From the NCBI GenBank assembly GCA_023700845.1, contig JAMPYD010000052.1, positions 1 to 9,138 on the forward strand: a stretch of DNA of 9,138 nt. The letters are read 5' to 3'. The notes below the pieces were generated by a model, which was given only the letters and a program-made list of their open reading frames with translations, was not told the DNA's origin and ran no database searches. Both the position numbers and the translations under genes were made by a program. Position 1 is the stretch's first letter. Each line of letters begins with the position of its first letter. The DNA comes from Elusimicrobiota bacterium. Lineage in GTDB: Bacteria > Elusimicrobiota > Elusimicrobia > UBA1565 > UBA9628. Below are positions 1 to 6,200 of the stretch, one piece after another.

Positions 1-258
1 ACCTCCGGGACGTATCGCATGAGGCTGTCGAGCCAGCCCGGCGGGCCGTCCATCGCCGAGAGCAACCAGGACTACTACAGCTTCCCCGGCCTCTCCAGCG
101 GGACCTACTACCTGAGCGGCTTCCGGGACCTTAACGAGAACGGCTCCCAGGAGACCTTCGAGCCCGCTGGCCTGTTCGGCGGCTTGAACAACAACCCCTT
201 CCCGATCTACGTCTCCGGCACGAACTCGGTGTTCGCGGACGTCTCGCTGTGCGACCGC
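1..258 (+). repeat. Acidic-loop repeat D1 (left end cut)
   Basis: First of five ~110-residue protein-level repeats. Pattern: S-G-x3-V-x-F-F, later F-x-N/G-L-x-x-G-x-Y-Y-x-x-A/G-F, then an acidic loop and a final strand. Here the loop is F-R-D-L-N-E-N-G-S (from 121) followed by E-x-F-E-P-A-G. Only about ten N-terminal residues of the repeat are missing, which shows the protein continues upstream. The D-x-N-x-N loop resembles calcium-binding loops of SdrD-B-like and dockerin-like modules; calcium binding is inferred. Confidence 0.7.
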
Positions 259-3200
259 TCGCTGATCCAGGTCGGCGCGCCGGTGAACGGTTCTCTGTAC
301 TCGTACGGCTGCCCGGCGCGCGACGCCGGCTATAACCGCACCACGCAGCTTCTCGCCTTCGAGGCGGGGACGGGCAGCGCGGGGTCGGTGTCCACGGGAA
401 CCACTTTGACGCTCTATATGAGCAAGCTCGACGGATACTACGACAGCAGGCTCATCGTCCTCGGCCCGAACGGACAGATCCTCGCCGACAACAGCTCCCC
501 GGGCGGCGCCGCCGTGAGCGTGACGCCCATGCAGGCCGGCGTTTACGTCGTCGAGCCCACTTCCTTTTACGAGTACACGTTCGGCGCCTATAGTCTGACG
601 ATGAGCGCCGGGGCCTCTGGCCAGGCCACGGACGGGATCAGCGGCACCTTGTCCTACACCGGCAGCCAGAGCGGCAACATCACCGTGCGCTTCTTCAACA
701 ACGCGTCCTTCGCGGGAGTGCCCGTCGCCACGATGACCGTGGCCGCGGGCCCGGGCACCTTCAGCAATCTGTCGTTCGACAAGCGCTACCTGCCGCTGGG
801 GACCTATTACGTCGACGCGTTCCGCGACACCGCCGGCTCCGGCGCCTTCAACCCGTCGTATCAGGCGTATGGACAGTGCAGCGGCGGCTCGGGGATCATC
901 ATCAACGCGGGCTCTCCCCTCGTTTCCGTCGGCAACTGCGCGCTGACCGATCCCGCCGCGGCCGTGAGCGCGGGCAGCGGCACGATCTCCGGAAACATCA
1001 CCTATAACGGGAGCCTCTCAGGCACGGTGCGGACGTCTCTGTTCATCTACGGCTCGGGTTACCCCGTCGCCAACCAGTCCACGGCCTTCGCGTCGACGAT
1101 GCCTTACACCTTCACCAACCTCGGCCCGGGAACCTACTTCGTCAAGGCCTTCTCCGATCCGAACGGCAACTTCATCCCCGACGCCTCCGAGCGGGTCGCG
1201 CTCTCGCCCGCCGCGGGGATCGGGCTTCCGCCCAATTCCGTCGTGACCGGCCAGAATTTCGCGCTGTGCGACCGCAATCCCATCGCGGACGGCGTTCCCG
1301 TCACCGCCTACTGGTCGGCGTCGGACTGCCCGGCCGCCGACCGCTCCGGCGCGTACATGAAGATGTACACGTTCTCCGGCACGCGCGGCCAGACGGTGAC
1401 GATCGGGGCGAAAGCGCTCAACTTCTACGGCACCTTCGTCGCCCTGTACGATCCCGACGGCAACCTGGCGGCCTACGATGACGGCGCGGTCAACGGCAAC
1501 GCGAAGATCGCCTCGTTCGCCCTGCCGTTCGACGGCCTCTACACGATCGGCGCGTCGCCGTACGCGCCGGGCGTCACCGGCCAGATCGAGCTTTCCTATA
1601 CGGGATCGAACGGCGCGGTCGGCTCGATCTCGGGCTCCGTCGACTACCAGGGCACGCAGGGCGGACGCATGATGGTGGTGCTGTTCGACTCGCCGAGCTT
1701 CTCCTCGACCACCTTCGTCGACGCGCGGATCCTGTTCTCGACGCGCAACTTCATCTTCGAGAACCTTTTCGCGGGCAGCTCGTACTACCTGGGCGCGTTC
1801 GTGGACGTCAACTACAACGACACCCCGGACCAGGGCGAGGACAAGGGCCAGTTCGGCGGCAGCTTCGCGAGCCCGATCTTCCTGAACGCCGGCCAGAACA
1901 TGACGGGAGCGTCCATCCTCATCGGCGCCTCCACCGCGTCCGCGGCCGGCGCCTCGTACGTGACCGGCGAGGTGTACTACTCCGGCGCTCAAACGGGACA
2001 GGTGGTCCTCGAGTTCTGGCCCGGCGGCGACTTCACCGGCCAGCCGGTCGCCGTGCGCAATATCCCGACCGGGATCGTCCTCTCCTCGGCCTCCTACGAC
2101 GTGTCCCTGCCGGGCGGATCGAACTACTTCATCCGCGCGTTCCTGGACGTCAACGGCGACTTCATGCCGAACCCGAGCGAGCCCAAGGGCGTCTACGCCC
2201 CTTACGGCCAGGGCGCGGAGTCCGTCTACGTCCCCGCCAGCCAGACGGTTTCCGGCGTCAACGTGAGGATGATCGATCCCGGCCAGACGGCCGGCGGTGG
2301 CGTCGCCGGCGAGGGCTCCGCGGTGATCACGAGCACGTCGATCGCCGGCGGCCAGCAGTTCTCCCTGGTCCTCGTTTACACCGCCGGCGCCAACGGCATC
2401 GCGGCCGGCGGCAAGGTGGGCATGACGGTTCCGCCGAACTTCCCGTTCCCTTTCGACTCCGCGTGGGGCTCGAGCGTGACGGCGCGCAGCGGCTCCGCGC
2501 TGTCTCTGGTCAACTACTCCGGCCCCTCGGTGTTCGTGACCCTGAACGCCCCTCTGGCCGCGGGCGCGACCGTCGGCTTCGAGTGGTCGAACGTGTACGC
2601 GCCTTGCACCGTGGGCACGGCGACCTTCACGGTGACCTCGGTCTCCAACGGGACGGGCGCCCCGACGCCGCTGTTCGCCGGCTCGCCGTCCGTCCGCGTG
2701 GTCTCCGGCCAGCCCGCCTTCTTCCAGCTCGACCCGCCGTACTTCTCGGTCAAGGCGGGCGAGCTCTCGGACGTCACCTACCTCGAGTCCCGGGACAACT
2801 GCGGCAACAAGGTGCCGCTCACCGCCGCCAAGACCGTGGACATGCGCGGCTCGGTCTACAGCCCCGCGGTGGGACAGTTCACGATCGATCCGGAGATCGG
2901 CCTGTCCTCCGGCGCCTCGGTGTCGACGGCGTCGGCCATCACGGTGGACTTCGCGATCGGCCAGTCCTCTCGCCCCTTCTACGTGATCGCGGCCTCGACG
3001 GGCTACAAGAACCTGGAGGTCCATTACGACCTGCAGTACGACACGACCTTCTACTTCGGCATCAACGCCCTGCCGGCCAACGCCCTGAGCGGGGTCTACG
3101 TGTCCACGACGTCGGGCGCGACCGCGCTCTCGAGCGCGTCGATCTCGCTGGGCGCCAACGGCCTGACCAATCAGATCTTCGTCGGCTTCACGCTCGGCGA

Positions 3201-6200
3201 CGTCCAGCAGTCCTGGCGCGTGCTGTTCTCCTCGATTCCCTTCAAGCCGGGCGTGCCCCCGTCCCCGGTCTGGGAGCGCTGGGGCTACGGCCAGCCCAGC
3301 CCGGGCGAGATCGCCTGGGACGGCCGCTTCAACCCCTGGATCAACGGCGGCGCGCGCGTGCCCAACGGCCTGTACTACGGGCGCGTCGAAGTCGGCGGCA
3401 GCGGCGTCAAGAACGACTCCCTGCGCGTGGCCGTGAGCCTGCCGAGCTTCGCGGGCCGCATCTACGACCCGGCGATCACTCCCAATCCGCCCCTCACCGA
3501 CGTTCAGCTGCGCGTCTACGGCCCGTCGGGCTACTTCACCGCCGTGACGGGCGCCGACGGCGCGTACGCGATGCCGGGCCTGGGCGCGGGCACCTACCGC
3601 CTGAACCTGTCCCGCACCGACTACGTCGACGGCGTCGTGGACATGACGCTCGACGCCGCGGGCAAGGCGACGTCCTTCGTGTCGCGCACGGCCGGCCTGG
3701 CGATCTCCTCCAACGCGACCGGCGGCCTCGACGCCTACCTCGGGCGCGCGCCGCGCCTGATCGTGGTCCCCTCGCTGCACCCCTCGATCACGGCCGAGAC
3801 CTTCGACCAGTGGGGCAGCCTCCAGGTCCGCTCCTCGACCGGGGCCAACTCGAACACGATCTACGGCCCGATGCGCCTCAAGGCGGGCACGACGACCTTC
3901 GACGACGGCGGCCAGTGGGATCCCTCGACGCAGCAGTTCGTCGAGAAGACTTTGCTCGCCTTCAACGTGCCGGTCGGCACCTACACCGTGGTGGCCGAGC
4001 TGTCCGGCCTCTCCCGGTCCACGGGAACGGTGTACGTGAGCGCCACCGGCGCGCGCATCGACCTTCCGGCCTTCACGCGCAAGACCGTCGTGACCGGCCA
4101 GGTCTTCGTCGCCGCCAATCCGTTCGGCATGGGCGTCTCGGTGGTCGCGGTGCCCCTGTCCACGTCCGTGGCCGAAGGCGGGTTCGCCCACGTCTTCCTG
4201 GAGCCCGGCACGACCTCGGCGCTGTACACGATGGGCGGGCTGGAGGGCGGCTCCTACATCCTGCGCGCCAACGCGCAGAGCCTGTCGGCGGTCAGCCTCG
4301 GCCCCGTCACCGTCCCCGCCAGCGGCACCCTGGCCCAGCAGGACTTCCCGGTCTTCGGCGCCGGGGCGGCGATCTCCGGCACGATCTTCACGGTTCCGGC
4401 CGCTCCCGCCGGCTCGCCGATCTACATGAACGCCTGGTCGCCCGGCTCCTTCAACTTCGGCTCCACCATCGTCTATACGAACGCGGGCGGCTCGGCCCTC
4501 TACTCCATGCCCGGCCTCGATTCCAGCGCGACCTACCAGCTCTTCGTCAACGTGTCCCAGATCGGCCCGGAGAAATCCGAGTACGACGGCGGTTTCCCGA
4601 AGCTCGTGATGACGGGCGCCGGGCAGAATTTCACCCTGACCGCCGCCTCGGGCGTGGTCTCCGGCACCATCCTTCTCCAGGCGAACGCGACGGATTTCCT
4701 CAACGTCTTCCTGTACGGCAAAACCATCGCCGCGCTCCGCCCCGAGCGCATCGGCGAGCAGTTCGTGGACATCTCGACCAGCCTGCCCGGCTTCAGCTGC
4801 GGCGGCCTGCCTGCGAGCAATCCGTCCTCCTCGCCGGTCGGCGGCTACTGCCCCGGCGTCTCCTCGGCGACCTTCCTCGTGACCGGCGCCAACACCGAGA
4901 CGCTCGAGCTCTCCTTCCTCCATAAGACCTCCGGCCAGTCGTCGAAGCAGATCCTCTCGATCGTCAACGGCGCGACGTCGTACCTGACCGCGGACCTGAG
5001 CAGCCAGACGTTCTCCATCTCAGGCTCGATCATCAACCAGATCACGACCTCGCTGTTCAACACGAACCCCAAGATCGTGGACAACTCCCCGTTCATCGCG
5101 CCGCTCGGCTTCCCCGCCGGGCTTTCCTCGACCACGGCGCGCGTGACCGCCGTCCGCCAGGACATCGGCGCCTACGGCGTGGCGGTGTCCACCGTCTTCA
5201 ACCCGCTGACGAGCCGCGTCGGCTACATCGTCGCGTCCGGCACCTTCACCATCTCCAACGTCCCCAAGGGCGTTTACCTCGTGCGCACCGTGGACCTGCG
5301 CGCCTGCGCGACCTGCCCGATCCTCGTGCCCTCCGTCGGCAAGGTGATCTCCGTCGCCGGCGCCTCGGTGTCGAGCGTGACCCTGACGCTGTCCGACGGG
5401 TACTCGGTGTCCGGCAGCATCAGCCTCGACGGCGGCATCCTGGACTCCCGCATCTTCGACGTCTCCGTGCTCAACCGGCGCCAGGAGGTCGTGCGCTCCA
5501 CGGTGGTCTACCTCGGCGACGTCAACCAGGGCGTCACCGCCAACTCGGTCGACTACGCCTTCACGAACCTGCCCGCGGGCGAGTTCTACACCTTGACCGT
5601 GCGCGGCCGCCTCTTCCCGATCAAGTACGCGGGCCGCCCGATCAAGTTCCCCGACGCCTCTCTCTCGCCCAACGGCCTGCAGTCGAGCCTCACCGGCCAG
5701 AACGTGACGATGAAGCGCGCGGCCTACATCGTGGGACGCCTCAAGGACGCCGCCACCGGCGAGTCCATCCGCGCGTCGAACGCGACCTTGCTGGCCCCGA
5801 ACTTCGCGATCTCGGCCACCGCCAATCCCTGGACCGAGGGCGGCTACGTGGTCGCCGCCGCCTCCATCTCGGCGCGCCCGATCGAGGGCGACGGCTACTT
5901 CCGCGTCGGCCCGCTCCTGCCCGACGTCAACTACGACCTGCGCCTCGCTCAGTCCACGTGGGACCCGAACTTCCTGGCCTCCGGCAGCCAGAACTACGCG
6001 CCCGTGACCATCAGCGGCCTGAAGCCGACCCCCGGCGAGATCCGCGACGTCGGCGTCGTCTCGCTCGGCCAGGGCCAGTCCATCACGGGCGTCGTGCGCT
6101 CGTCGGCGACCCTCCTGGCGCTGGGCAACATCAAGGTCACCGCCCGCCCGTCCTTCGGCGGCGACGACCAGCTCGTCGTGCAGAGCTTCACGAACTCGCA

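Noticed and set aside
19..21. ATG at 19 as the start of the giant gene
   Set aside because: The frame is open to base 1, and the residues before and after this ATG align with the interior of the first repeat. There is no signal peptide after it, though the protein must be exported.
3205..3435. The FlgD-like domain as evidence of a flagellar hook-cap protein
   Set aside because: No FlgD N-terminal region or flagellar neighbour is present; this Ig fold is widespread in secreted multidomain proteins.
1018..4923. A 1,301-codon open frame on the minus strand
   Set aside because: Its product is a low-complexity run rich in R, G, A, V, E, D and H with no domain logic. It mirrors a + strand gene with very high third-position GC, which removes stop codons from the opposite frame.
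2463..4925. An 820-codon + strand frame in another register
   Set aside because: Arg-rich, patternless product overlapping the well-supported domains of the main frame; explained by GC-rich codon use.
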